A stretch of DNA of 64,000 nt from Hemicordylus capensis (Eukaryota; Chordata; Lepidosauria; Squamata; Cordylidae): positions 87,702,294 through 87,766,293 of the forward strand of contig NC_069662.1 of NCBI RefSeq assembly GCF_027244095.1, read 5' to 3'. The notes below the pieces were generated by a model. That model saw nothing but the letters and a program-made list of their open reading frames with translations, ran no database searches and was not told the DNA's origin. This document shows positions 34,801-46,135 of this stretch, piece after piece. How positions within the stretch are numbered: position 1 is the first letter of the stretch; each line of letters starts with the position of its first letter. Both the position numbers and the translations under genes were made by a program.

Positions 34801-35850
34801 AGCACCTCCGGGTCCCCTTCAGCTTGATCAGGGACCAAGAGGATGGTGCCCTCTAACTTTAAAATCTTTTTGGCCTTGTGGGGCAAGACTGTAAAATCCT
34901 TCATGGCCTATGAGACACAGCTTGTGCAAAGTCTGCCTCATCCTCTGAAAGTCCCCCCACCTCTTTGTCAGACTCCAAGTCCTCAGTGTCTGAGTTCTCA
35001 TCAGGGTTATTGGGTGCTGCAGGGGTGATGGGACCCTGGGGTGACAGGCTAGGTGGATGGTGCACGGGATGTGGCTTCTCAGCCTGCTGGGAGGGAGATT
35101 TCTGGCCCGACTCACTAGAGAATCACCTGAGGTGTGACTTAGATTTTCCCTTCTACTTGGAGCGCCCCCTAGTGGTGCTGTGACTAGACACAGACTTTGC
35201 TGTGGGTAATGCACCACCATCAGTTTTGGTGGGAGATTTTGGCGGGACCATTTACCAAGCTCCTCAGCCATAATGCGCCTAAACACATGTTCGGGGTAGT
35301 ATAGAAATATTTTAAATAAATACCACTTGCAGGTGCTCAGGGACCTCCTCCTCAGCATCCCCGTCATCCAAAACTGCACTCACACCTGCCCTGCTGCTAG
35401 GCTCGGCACCCCTTGCCCCTTCCCCAACTGACACAGATCTTTGTGTACCTGGGGCTTGCAAGGTGGATGGCAGAGCAGACTCAGGTTGCTCGGTGAGGGA
35501 AACACCTTGGTTGCCACCCTCTGAGTCTCAGACTTGCTCTGATGGCCTGGCAATTCTTGGTCGGGTTGTTGTTGCCCTTGGCTTTTCCTGCTGTTTTTGG
35601 AGCCTTGCGGAAGAATCGAGCTCCTGCAAGGTGTTCAGTGGAGGCACTCCTTGCGGATGCTACTGCCCACGCCTCGTTGAAGGCAGAGGCTGCCACAGAG
35701 TCCTCTGAGAGAGACCTCTCCACACTGCCAGTCTGCATGGCCGTAATGGAGGTGGCGCACGAATGATCAGGTTGAGACAAAAACAGCAGGCGTCCACCGT
35801 CTCCCTTTCCCCCTGACTCATGGCTGGGCTGAACAATGGGATGCAATCAG
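31813..35850 (-). mobile_element. DIRS-type retroelement fossil
   Basis: On the - strand, in order, are gag-like sequence (about 34.1-35.8 kb), then a reverse transcriptase-RNase H region (about 32.4-33.8 kb) whose sequence has the PKRNGEWRSILD, YLHVPVHP and LLFLWAEAHLLSLVVEHLKG style of vertebrate DIRS elements. A recombinase and split terminal repeats were not recognised, and the ends are approximate. The copy is broken many times and looks moderately old. The left breakpoint of the segmental duplication (34823) falls inside its gag part, so only the 5' end is repeated at 54928. Confidence 0.75.
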
Positions 35851-37260
35851 AGGTGCACCTAGGTAATTTTGGAGCCTGGGCCTAAAGGCCTTTGGAGGCC
35901 CACCTCCCCTGCAAATTAAACATCATCATGCTCGGCTGGATGACCACAACACCTGAGGATATTCTAAAGAGGATTTGAGGGGGCCCCAAGGGCTGTGGAG
36001 GCCATGGACTTCAGCCCGGAAGACCAGGGGTAAGAGCACCTCTGCCCACTCCTTTAAGGGTTGGAAACCTAAGAACTTGGGGACCATAAAGCAGCATATG
36101 AGTGCCCATATATGGTTTTTAAAAGGTGCAGTTCTCAGGGCCTGTGGCGGGAGGTTTTTTCTCAAGAAGACCCTGACTGGGTTAAGTCTGGTTGGTAGTT
36201 AATGTATAGGCCTATTTCAGACATGAGAGGTTTCTCCCTGACTGTTGTTTAAATGGGGTTGTTAGCTAATAATTATTTTAGATTCAGAGGCTGAAGCCTT
36301 TCCTCAGGAGGAGCCAGAGGGCAGCCTGTGTTAGGCTTATCAACAGGCCTTATATATTAACTATTTCAGGACTGGACAGCAAACATTGGATCTCAAGACC
36401 ATCCTGAAGGGATCCAAAACATGCAGGAGAACGATGAGAATTGTGGGATCCTTATCCTTAGTTTTAGATGCTGGCTGGTATTCAGGTTAAGCTGCTAAAC
36501 AGGACTACAATACTCAGGGAATATTCTAAACTAGCTGACCCAGGCGCAGAGCATCTGCGCCCCTAGGTCTCTCTTCCTCTCCCTCCATTTCAGGGCTCAG
36601 TCAGTTCTCCTCCCATCCCTTCAGCCAGTCTCCCTTGCTGCCCTTTCTGCCAGCAGCTCTCATCCTCCTCACGAGGCCAGGGGCCCTGTTTTCGCTGCCT
36701 GCTCGGCCACTCACAGTGGCGCCGCCTTCTCCTCGACCAACCTCCCCCTGCTGCCCTTTCTGCTGGCAGCTCTCATCCTCCTTGTGAGGAGGCCGGTGGC
36801 CCCATTTTCACTGCCTGCTTGGCCACTCACAGTGGCAACGCCGCCTCCTCCACTTCCCTCCCCGCACTGCCCTTTCTGCTGGCAGCTCTCATCCTCCTCA
36901 CGAGGAGCTCCCAGCAGCTGCTCCCGAACTCTTGTGAGAGCTACCACACACTGGATTAGCCATGGGTACACCTTAGAGAATTATATAGGTAGATAGATGA
37001 CTACCGAATTTCAATAGGACTTCCTCTTGTCAGGAAGTCAGGCTGTCAGCTACCGAGTCTAAAGTGGTTGCTGTCAGTCAGGTGGATTAACTAGTTATTA
37101 ATTAATGCCCATCTTAACTTCCTGCCATATAAGCTGTAAAGACATTGTACAGCCTCCTATATTACATTGGCTTTACAAGTGAGGCAGCCACACTTTGCCT
37201 TGGTCTTTCAGCTGGACACTGGGCTGGAGAAGGATGCATCCAGGCAGACGCTTCCTAGAA
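35851..37260. other. Unassigned sequence with a minisatellite
   Basis: No coding region supported. A small hairpin GGCGCAGAGCATCTGCGCC lies near 36543. The minisatellite at 36629-36905 is listed separately. The copy-B counterpart is 55457-56640. Confidence 0.45.
36629..36905. repeat. Minisatellite, about 115-bp unit, 2.4 copies
   Basis: Units share TGCCCTTTCTGCTGGCAGC, TCTCATCCTCCT and CGGCCACTCACAGTGGC. Copy B at 56240-56285 keeps only one partial unit, 229 bases shorter, as expected from slippage or unequal exchange between units. Confidence 0.85.
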
Positions 37261-37263
37261 AAA

Positions 37264-37556
37264 GGAACATAGGAAGCTGCCGTATACTGAGTCAGATGAT
37301 TGGTCCATCTATCTCAATATTATCTTCACAGACTGGCAGTGGCTTCTCCAAGGCTGCAGACAGGAATCTCTCTCAGCTCTATCTTGGAGAAGCTAGGGAG
37401 GGAACTTGAAACCTTTTGCTCTTCCCAGAGCAGCTCCATACCCTAAAGAGAATATCTTACAGTGCTTCACACTTCTAATCTCCCTTTCATATGCAACCAG
37501 GGCAGACCCTGCTTTGCTAAGGGGACAAGTCATGCTTGCTACCACAAGACCAGCTC
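37264..37556 (-). mobile_element. 5S-rRNA-derived SINE, full length
   Basis: AGGAACATAGGAAGCTGCC to CACAAGACCAGCTCC. It is present at the matching place in copy B (56641-56935), so it was inserted before the segmental duplication. Confidence 0.92.
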
Positions 37557-38194
37557 CTCTGATGACCCAAATAACCTGCACTGGATGCAGTTTTCAGTTC
37601 TGGGATGTTGTCCAGGCTGGCTGGCACCCATTCCTCACACTTCAGCTAAAACTGGTTTACAGCACTTGGAGCATTTTCAGAGGGGGTATATTTTGATGAT
37701 ATTCAAGAACAAAGCCAATTGAGGTGTCACATCTGCTACAAATTGAAAGATGTTAACAAACTTTGAGCAACAAGGGTGGCAGCTCAGAAGAGAGATCCAG
37801 AATAATTTTTACAGCGTAGAAGATTGCTTGTATGTTCATCCATCTTATGGAAACAAGAGCTTTCAAAAACACACACATTTGGAACAATTTCACCCCTGCA
37901 ACAGCCATGATGTTGGATTGCTACTCATCATTATCAAGACTTTCTTCAAGAACTGATGTGCGATATATAGTAGTGAATTGAAGTTCCATTATACCCTTTA
38001 TGATACAAATATTTCTTTTGCAGTGTAAACTGCTTTGAGAACTTTTTTTGTTGAAAAATGGTGTATAAATATTTATAATAATCATTTTTATATAGGGCAA
38101 TTGTTGGGACAGAGGGTTTATCTGAACTTGAGAGGGAATCTGTGGTGACACACAATGTCAAACCAATGCACCACAATACACTGCAGGATTTAAA

Positions 38195-38310
38195 GTGAAT
38201 GAATGAGTGTGTGTGTGGTGTGTGTGTGTCTATGTGTGTGTGGAGAGAAAGAGTATGTGTGTGAGAGAGAACACACACAGACACCATCTATATCTATATC
38301 TATATCATCA
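38195..38310. repeat. Compound microsatellite (TG)n, (GA)n, (TATCTA)n
   Basis: GT-rich and GA-rich runs are followed by TATCTA units. Copy B (57575-57687) has a shorter TG block and one more TATCTA unit. Confidence 0.9.
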
Positions 38311-38929
38311 TTAAAATAACATTAATTCTCATTTTTCTTGGCTTCTTCAAGGGGTCTTCTAATGAGGTCATCTGATGTCAGCTAGAGGACAATCCAATCA
38401 GAAGAAGAATGTGCTAAGGGGCTGAATTAACAATGATGAACAATAAAACAACTGCAATTTCTCAATTGTTTGAACCATGCATTTTTCTGTGTAGAGTGGC
38501 CCCAATCCGGTTAAAGTCACATGAAGCAATTGATGGCCTCAATTTTCATTCACATCCAAAGGCTCAGCTTGCTAGTTCCGAAGTTCAGATGCTCACTGTA
38601 GTTTGCTCTTGCTGAAACAGGGTGAGTCCCTGTTCCACAGCATTAGATCACCATTTTGCAGACTCCCTTTGGACAGACCGACACAGCTGTGGCTGCGACA
38701 CACCACAGGCAGCCTCTGGACTGAACAAGAAGACTGCTCCACCTGGCTGCAAGAAGACTGCTCTCACCTTCCCACTCAGCACCTCCCCAGTTGTGAATGA
38801 GATAGTAGGGCCCGAGCTCAGTTAGGTGTGGGAGGGGTGAGGAATAATAAGGTGAAACCCCAGACTAGTGTGGTACAGTCCCACCCCACTCTAATTCTTT
38901 CAGGGGGAAAGGCGGGAGTCCAGTGAGCT

Positions 38930-39345
38930 TCTTTCGTTTCTTTCTTTTCTTTGTACACTGCCCCAAACTTCCGTCTCTGGGCAGTTTACAGCAAAATAAA
39001 ACAGATTAAAACAGAAATCAAAACCTTAAAACAATTATAACCACGAGTCTAGCTAAAAAGCTTCGCTTGGTAAATGTGTCTTTAAAGACCCTTTAATCAC
39101 GTGGTGATTCTCTTTATTTAGCAGAGGGAGAGTAACTGGCCCTCTCCAACCCCAGCACAGCATCCCTCCACTGACTGTTGCTGGTGTCTCTCTCATGTTT
39201 ATTTTTAAATTGTGTTCCCTTTGGGGACAGGGAACCATCTTATTTATTTATTATTTCTCTGTGTAAACTGCCCTGAGCCATTTTTGGAAGGGCGGTATAG
39301 AAATTAAACCAACCAACCAACCAACCAACAAATAAATAAATTGTC
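38930..39345. mobile_element. L2-type LINE tails, two abutting pieces
   Basis: 38930-39090 reads as the - strand 3' untranslated end (GGGCAGTTTACAGCAAAATAAA). 39105-39345 is the + strand tail with AACTGGCCC, TTTGGGGACAGGGAACC and GCCATTTTTGGAAGGGCGGT ending in (AACC)n. Duplicated at 58310-58725. Confidence 0.65.
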
Positions 39346-39880
39346 GGAGATGGGGAGGCTTTTATTTCAGCAGAGAGTGCATTCCAGAGTCTTGGGGCAG
39401 CAACAGAGAAGGCCTGTCCTGTGTGGCCACCAGACAGGCTGGTGGTGACAGTTGCAAATGAAACTCTCCGAATGATCTCAGTGAACTATGGGGTGCATAG
39501 TGAAGAAGATGTACACTTAGATACCCAGGGCTTTATAGATTATAATCAGCAACTTGTATTTTGCCTGGAAACTTATTGACTGCCACTGTAGTTCTTTTAA
39601 TATACGTAGGAATAATATGATCTCTCCGAGATGACCCGGAGAACAGCCTGGCTGCCGCATTCTGTACCAACTGCAGTTTCCAGGCTATATACAAAGGCAA
39701 CCCCACATAGAGTGCATTGCAGTAGTCATGTCTGGAGGTTACCAGCATATGTACCACTGTTCTGAGGTAGTATATCTCAAGAAAGAGATGCAACTGGCAT
39801 ATATTCTTCTGGGGAAGTGTGATCCCATTCAGAACCAGAAAATCAAAATTGTCTCCTGAGTTCTGACCCCGCACAATAAG
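39346..39880 (-). mobile_element. L2-type LINE, C-terminal fragment
   Basis: The - strand encodes VVHMLVTSRHDYCNALYVGLP, KLQLVQNAAARLFSGSSRRD and an IIPTYIKR end, then loses similarity to the coding consensus toward 39346. The counterpart is 58730-59262. It differs from the 19-27 kb L2 copies and may be a separate subfamily. Confidence 0.75.
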
Positions 39881-40115
39881 TAAAGTTGTGCCCTTGAGTC
39901 GGTATCGACTCCTGGCGACCACAGAGCCATGTGGTTTTCTTTGGTAGAATATAGGAGGGTTTTACCATTGCCTCCTCCTGTGCAGATGATGCCTTTCAGC
40001 ACCATTCTATATCACTGCTGCCCGATATAGGTGTTTCCCATAACAGTGGGGATTCGAATCAGCAACCTCTTGCTCTCTAAGCAAGTCATTTCCCCTCTGT
40101 GCCATTAGGTGGTAC
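39877..40115 (-). mobile_element. tRNA-derived SINE with Bov-B-like tail (Sauria type)
   Basis: The tRNA-like head is at the right, with the B-box-like GGGGATTCGAATC on the + strand. The tail at the left contains GAGTCGGTATCGACTCCTGG. The counterpart is 59256-59495. Confidence 0.85.
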
Positions 40116-40926
40116 CTCCATCTTATTTGGATTCAGTCTCAGTTTGTTATCCCTTACTTTCAAATCTATATAACCAGAATTGAGAGGAGGGGGAAAGGGG
40201 AAAAAATGGTTAAAATGATTCCAGCACATACATAATTTACAACACACAGTGGGAAAACCCTCAGAGTCCAATAATGCAGTTGGGTCAGACCTGTCCCTCA
40301 CTCCACTCTTTTCCTGAAGAAAGTTGATATTCTATTCCTGCTTCTCTTATCTTCCTGCTTGTCTTCTTTCTCTCACTTCTAATCCTCTCACTTGAGAACT
40401 TAAATATTTTTCTCTTCTTTCCTTCTCTTCCCTGTCCAGCTCTTCCCTCAGAATCCACACTACAGTAATCTCAAAAGTCCAAAAGGCCCATTTGCCCTTC
40501 TGCTCCAATGGGGGGCTCTATTCATAGGGTTACAGGCACAATGGTTACTTTCTAGGAAGGTGGTTCCCCCCCCCCCGCCCACGTCTGGCCTGTCATGCTT
40601 CTCACAGCAGGTAGGGACTTGCTGTTCCATTTTTAAAAAAGAAAAAACTACCACGGCAACAACAACGTTGCACAAAAAAGAACAGAATATCCAGGAGATC
40701 GGGCTAGGCTAGAACCCTGCCTTAACTGAAAAGTTAGTTTTTCATGTGGAGGGAATGTCCCTCATATGGAGGAGCCATCTATCACATGAACCCTCACCTG
40801 CAATCAGAGATGTGGAAAGAAGGAAGTGACAAACTGAGGAAATGTCAAGGAGGAGAGAAAATGAGAGTCTGAAGGCAGATGATGCAGGAACCTCACTGAA
40901 GCTAAGCCCTCCATGGGAACCTGAGC

Positions 40927-41116
40927 CAGGGGCATAACAAGGCTGGAGTGGGCCCAGAGACAAAATTTTAAAATGGGCCCCTCACTGATACACACACACA
41001 CACAAACACACACACTTCACAAAACATAGTCATGTGACTTGACTCTGGGGGGCCCCTCGAAGCGTGGGGGGCCCCAGGCAGCCACCTCCCCTTGCCTAAT
41101 AGTGGTTACGCCCCTG
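40927..41116. mobile_element. hAT-like MITE, intact duplication
   Basis: Ends CAGGGGCATAACAAGGC and, inverted, CAGGGGCGTAACCACTATTA. The exact duplication ACCTGAGC lies at 40919-40926 and 41117-41124. Copy B keeps only the last 19 bases of this element. Confidence 0.92.
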
Positions 41117-41177
41117 ACCTGAGCACTGAGTGCCTCCGGAACATTTAAAAGGTAAGATATAATACTCTGCTGCTATA

Positions 41178-41400
41178 CAGTGCTTTTTAGGGCATTCAAA
41201 GCATTTCCCACATTCTATCTTGCAGTAATCCTTACAACAATCCTGAACGGGAGGCTGGTATTCTGACTACCATATTGTGGGTGGGGCCAAGGATGAGGGA
41301 GGGGCTTACTGAGGGTCATTAACTGAGCCCATAGCAGCAGTAAGATCTGAACCTTGGGCTTTCTGATTCATAGTCTCTTAGACAATGTACTGCACCACTG
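41178..41400 (-). mobile_element. MIR/CORE-like SINE
   Basis: ATCCTTACAACAATCCTGAACGGGAGG and the later GCAGTAAGATCTGAACCTTGGGC resemble the core and tRNA-like parts of MIR-type SINEs. The strand is uncertain. The counterpart is 59799-60021. Confidence 0.45.
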
Positions 41401-42400
41401 CTCTTATGGGTGCCCCTTCACTTCCTGAATGACAGGAATAAAAAGGTGCCAGGTATAATAGTAAGAGGACCACAGGCTTCTAGATCCTGCAAGACCCGGA
41501 GTCTTCCATTTGACAGCGATTAGCTCTCACTACTGAGATCTGGTGCTAGCAGTTATGAAACCTGATAGCCGATCATCTCGGGCTTTCATGTAAACCCTAA
41601 AGAAATGTCCAATGGCTAGCTAGACTTGAAAACAAATGGCTAGCTAGACTTGGTTTCCCCTTTTGAAAGTCAAGGTGAAGAAGACTGATGTTTTGATGTA
41701 TTGGTTGCTATCTGTAGGGAGCTTGTGAAAACTGGCTTTCTACCAGGCTGGTTGAACTGAGTTTCCCTTCATTAACTCTGGTGTGAGTGGTGTCCCCTGG
41801 TCTGCTTTGCTGCCTCTGTCATGACATCACTTTCTGGCTCCTACATCATAACCTGCAGGTTGCCATAGGAACAGCAATACACTTTTTTTTTGGCATCATC
41901 ACTATTCAGTGGTTTATTTCTCAGCTGATGCTCAATCAGTAGGGAGTGGAGGACGTGGTCTGTGTGGTTATATACATATATATATATATATATATATTGT
42001 ATTTTAGTCTCTCTTGAGAACATCTCTCATCATGGCAGGTAGGAAATTGTGCCATTAGATTAAAGGGTAATAATAACTTGAAACTTGGGACTGTGTGATC
42101 TACCGGATAAGGTCTACAAATGTGCTGAATTTCAAAGATCATATATTTTTGGCATTTTTCTCTCTCTTCATATGCCAGGCTACCAGAGGTTAAAATGTTA
42201 TTAAAAATTGACACTCTGCTCCTTTCCCCGCAATCTGTTTTTAAAAAAAAAAAAATTAAAAAAATTCAATCAATACAACACAGAGCCAATTGAGGCTACA
42301 AGGAGTCCAGTGTTAAGAAGAGTTTGTTGGTTATTGAGGATGCAGGTACAACTTGATGGGAGACAACTGAAAACAAAATTCGAGAAAGAATATCATCCCA
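41401..42400. other. Unassigned, with an (AT)n run
   Basis: 41969-41998 is an (AT)n microsatellite, shorter in copy B. A CTAGCTAGACTTG segment is repeated twice near 41613-41655. Nothing else is assigned. Confidence 0.5.
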
Positions 42401-44760
42401 AAATTTGATTTGAGTGGATGGAGGTTATAAACTGACCATCCCTTATTGACAAATTCAATTAATGGAAACCATATTTCAAAAGACTTGTCTTGTTTGGTTA
42501 CTTCTCTAGCTAACCTGGTTTGATGGGTCAGCTTGTCAGATAATGCAATCTTCTAGACCCTACTGAACCAGGTTTCAATGAATAGACCCTTTTGGGATTT
42601 CCAGTGTTTAGCTACCTCTATTTGGCTGCTGCTAGCAGCAGAGTTGGTATATCTTTGTGAGTATTCTTGTAAATTGCTAAAAGTGCTAACTTTGGATCAG
42701 GCTGAAGATTGAGTTCGACTATTTCCCAGATTATATGAAACAAATTCTGTCAATAGCCTTTCACGTATGGGCAACCCCACCATAAAGGAAGGAGAGTACC
42801 TCTGTTTTTCCATCCCTGCCAACAAAACAGGGAAGACGTTTGAGAGATATCCTGCATCTTGATTAGAGTAAGATGTCCTCTCTGTACAGGCTTGAATGTT
42901 GCCTCCCTTATCTGGGCAGATGTGGTGGTTCTAATCAGTTGCTTCAGCCCAATTGCTTCCCATTCAGTCTCTTCAAGAGAGGTTCCTAAATCAGTTCCCC
43001 ATGTTGTTTTTAGCCCTCCCAAGGAACTAAAAGATGTGGAAATTATGGTATTGTATATAAGTGTATGTATGTGTTGGTTTATTTCAGCCCAAGGCCAGCA
43101 TAAATACAAAAAGAAAAAGAAACAACAGCAGCAGTAAAGACATAAAATACATAAAACATTAATACCTTCAGATACCGTATACAAGTGAGGCAAGCCCTCT
43201 TGTTTTGTTAGTTGGTGAAATACATAAGATTACATTGATAGATAGTCAAAGACCTAGTTGCCTCTCCTCTCTGTAGCAACTTGGATGCAAAGGGCCAGAT
43301 TTGAAGTTTCTGCATCCAAGTAGCTTGGATGCCAATCAGAATTGTACCAGGTTTAGCCTCTGATGCTGGTTTACCTCTTTCAGTAATGTCCCTCAGTGGG
43401 TAAATCCTTTTTGTCTCCCACTTCAAATATTGTTGATATTTGCTTGGGTCTGCAAACAAAGGATGGTCTAAAACAGGGAAGAGTGGTGAAGTGGGTTGTG
43501 CAAATGTCATAGCTCAGGGAGGGACACTAGATTCTCAGTGTGGAGGCCAAGAAGGGGTTACTCAAACTTGCTAATTTAGCTTCAGTTACCTGTTTAAATG
43601 TAAACCGCCCTGAGCTATTTTTGGAAGGGTGGTATAGAAATCTAATTCATTCATTAATAAATAATAATAATAATAATAAAGGGGAGAGCTCAAATTATTT
43701 GAGCATCTGCTGAGAACTCTATAGAAACCCATGGAATCACTTGATCGTTTTGAATGATATGAATGAGTTGCTTGAGTTGGAGGGCATCAAAATAAAGCTT
43801 GTTTGGGAGGCTGTATAGTGAACTTTTGTTTACTCTTGCTTTCTTATAATTATTGGGAAAAGCTCAAAGTGCTCCCTGCCACCTTTTAAAGTATTTGGGA
43901 TGAATCCAAATAGGTAATCTTTGAAAAAGAAAAAGAAATTTGGGCAGAACTACTATTTTTTATGGTTGATACTCACCCTAACCAGGAGAGATTCAGCTGA
44001 GCCTAATTTTTAATATCCTTTTTGAGTTGTGAAAAAGAGAGAGTCTATGCTTATTTTCCTTAATGGCTTTAGATCCTTTAGATCCTTATCACTTCTGGAT
44101 ATCTGAAGCTTGAATATTGTAAGCTTATATTAGACATTTGCTGCTGAAGTTTCCTTTGTTCTTCTATACAAATGTGGATGAATATAAGTTCTGACTTCTG
44201 ATAAAGTGTTTCTAGACCAGCTGTTTGTTTGTAAAGTGTTAATGTTTCCTTGACTGCTAGTATTGCTTCCCATGGATTAGGTGAAAGTCATATGATGTCG
44301 TCTGCAAATAAATTGGTTGTATGTCTTTTTTTTACCACTGATTTGAAACCCCTGAATTTTTGTGTCATTTTTAATTGTCAGCTAGTACTTCAACTGCAAT
44401 GGCAAAGAGCACTAGGGGAAGGGGACAGCCCTGCTTCGTACCCAGAAATAGCTTGATTGGGTTTGAATCTAGCTATTTTTCGGTTGGGCATCAAACCTGT
44501 TTGGTCCTCAGAAATGTACTCAGTGATGAAAAGGGTGATCCTATTGGCCAAGATAGCAGTGAAACATTTCAAGCCCTAGTTCACTAATGCTATGGGGTGA
44601 TATGATCCCAGGGAGGAATTGTCTTTGGCTTGCTGAGGTAGAACAACTATTCTAGATTGCTTCCAAGTCCCTGGGATCACAGCCCCCTGCGTTATGCTGT
44701 TGAAGGAGGAATGCAAATTTCAGCAAAAATTATGAAAAAGCCATCAAGCCCAGGTGCTAT
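42400..44760 (-). mobile_element. L1-type LINE, ORF2 remnant
   Basis: The - strand encodes an RT block with YRPIALVNQGLKCL and ILANRITLFITEYI (seen best in copy B), and downstream a C-terminal CWQGWKNRGTLLPLWWGC resembling the L1 Cys/Trp-rich end. Many stops and shifts break it, and it is interrupted near 43600-43680 by a tail piece with (AAT)n. The 5' end and 3' poly(A) are not identified. The counterpart is 61000-63355. Confidence 0.7.
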
Positions 44761-44900
44761 ATGTCGTCCCCCCCACCCACCCCAGCACCGTTACATGCAT
44801 TAATACAAGAATAATGTGACGTCCTGAGACTTGCTTCTGTCCAAACAAACTAGACAGATTGTGTAAACTGCCTGGAGATGTGAATTGTGGTGGTAGATAA

Positions 44901-45803
44901 ATGTGTAAAATAAAGAGACATGACATTAAAACGATTCTTCCTTTCCTTCTAGGGGCAGAGGAGGAAAAGCCTAGTGGGAGGAGGCCCATCACCTCCAGCA
45001 GCCTCATGGTGGCTCGGAAGCTGCTGCTGTCTCCCCTGCTGCGGGAGCGTGGGGCTGCTTCCGGGAAGGACACCCTTTTCTTTGATGGGCCAGCCCCTGT
45101 GGCTGGCCCATCAAAGAAAAGGGTGAAGCACCCCAAAACATCAAAGAGGCAGCCCCCCGCAGAAAGCAGCAGCAAGGGGAAGCCACCACAGGAGGGCAGA
45201 CCATCAGCCCTCCTGGGCAAGGCCGGTCTGCGTCGGGCTAACAAGGCACCAGGTGGGGGTGTGCCTTCTGGGGAGAAACCCCTTCCCCACCTGGGGGAGG
45301 GGAGACTCCCCAGAAGGAGGCTGGAGGCTGCGGGGGATACAGCCAGGAGATTGCTGCACATCCCCAGGAGCAACCTGAGTCTGCACCTTGGGGAGGCTGG
45401 GCAGGGCGTCTCCCCGCTGGGGGGGAACCGTTTCTCGGGCTTGTCCCGAGAGACGGTTCTTCCCCAGATCCCTTCAACTGGGAAGACGACCCTGACCCCA
45501 ATGGGGAGACCCCCGCCAAAGCCCTTGCCATCATGGCAACATCCATCTGCTTGGCGGGGGCCCGAACCATTGCCAGCGCTCATGATCAAAGCGCTGGGGC
45601 CCCCCAAGGCAGACACAGAGCCTTGCTCCTGGGGACATCCCCCCTCAGTCTCCAGCTCTGTGGCCAAACCACCGCCACCACACTTCCCACCGAAGCCACG
45701 CCCTTGGGAAGAACCACCATCTCATCTTTCCCAAGGGCCGTGGCTTCAGGTGCGAGCCCTACGCAGACCGGCTGATGTGCCGGTGGCAACCCCTTGGCGG
45801 TGA
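44901..45803 (+). CDS. Low-complexity open frame, identity unknown
   Basis: A 300-codon open frame is rich in Pro, Ser, Gly, Lys and Arg. A good splice-acceptor-like TTCCTTTCCTTCTAG ends at 44952, so translated sequence may begin at GGGCAGAGG. It includes AGPSKKRVK, a basic run of nuclear-signal type, inside a perfect DNA palindrome, so a similar peptide is also read on the - strand (frame of 307 codons at 44744-45667). The sequence is identical or nearly so in copy B up to the window end. It could be a gag-like leader of a retroelement, an exon of a host gene, or GC-rich non-coding DNA. I do not recognise a family. Confidence 0.25.
   Translation: MCKIKRHDIKTILPFLLGAEEEKPSGRRPITSSSLMVARKLLLSPLLRERGAASGKDTLFFDGPAPVAGPSKKRVKHPKTSKRQPPAESSSKGKPPQEGRPSALLGKAGLRRANKAPGGGVPSGEKPLPHLGEGRLPRRRLEAAGDTARRLLHIPRSNLSLHLGEAGQGVSPLGGNRFSGLSRETVLPQIPSTGKTTLTPMGRPPPKPLPSWQHPSAWRGPEPLPALMIKALGPPKADTEPCSWGHPPSVSSSVAKPPPPHFPPKPRPWEEPPSHLSQGPWLQVRALRRPADVPVATPWR
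45071..45125. repeat. Perfect palindrome, 25-bp arms, 5-base loop
   Basis: Arms 45071-45095 and 45101-45125 are exact reverse complements around CCTGT. Present unchanged in copy B at 63663-63717. Confidence 0.97.
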
Positions 45804-46135
45804 GACAGCAGCAGTGGAAGGCCACCACCCAAAATACCATCGTCGGGGCTGCTGGAGGACCTCCACTAGGTCTCGCCCATTCTGCCTTGCCATGATGGGA
45901 GAACTGGTTCTTCGCTGCCCTTGGGATGAATCACCATCTCAACTTTCCCAAGGGCCGTGGCTTCAGGTGCAAGCCTTACAGAGACCAGCTGATGTTCCGG
46001 TGGCAACACCTTGGCAGTGAGACAGCAGCAGTGGAAGGCCACTACCCCAAATACCATCATCTGGGCTGCTGGAGCACCTCCACTAGGTCTCGCCAGTTCT
46101 GCCTTGTCATGATGGGAGAACTGGTCCTTTGCTGC
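45702..46135. repeat. Tandem repeat, 217-bp unit, two copies plus fragments
   Basis: CCAAGGGCCGTGGCTTCAGG occurs at 45731 and 45948, 217 bases apart, with the surrounding sequence repeated. A further fragment with CCCCAAATACCATCATCTGG recurs near 46310. Confidence 0.85.

Larger units (their letters stand above)
34823..45408 (+). repeat. Segmental duplication, copy A
   Basis: Matches 54928-64000 in the same orientation at about 99% identity by eye. The offset steps from 20105 to 19605 to 19377 to 18621 to 18592 as copy B loses material. The right end of the match is set by the window edge, so copy A may extend past 45408. The left breakpoint is at CTTGATCAGGG (34823). Confidence 0.95.

Noticed and set aside
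44744-45667. 307-codon - strand frame as an independent gene
   Set aside because: It overlaps the + strand frame, has strong Gly/Leu/Pro bias and owes part of its openness to a palindrome. Neither strand is supported by a known family.
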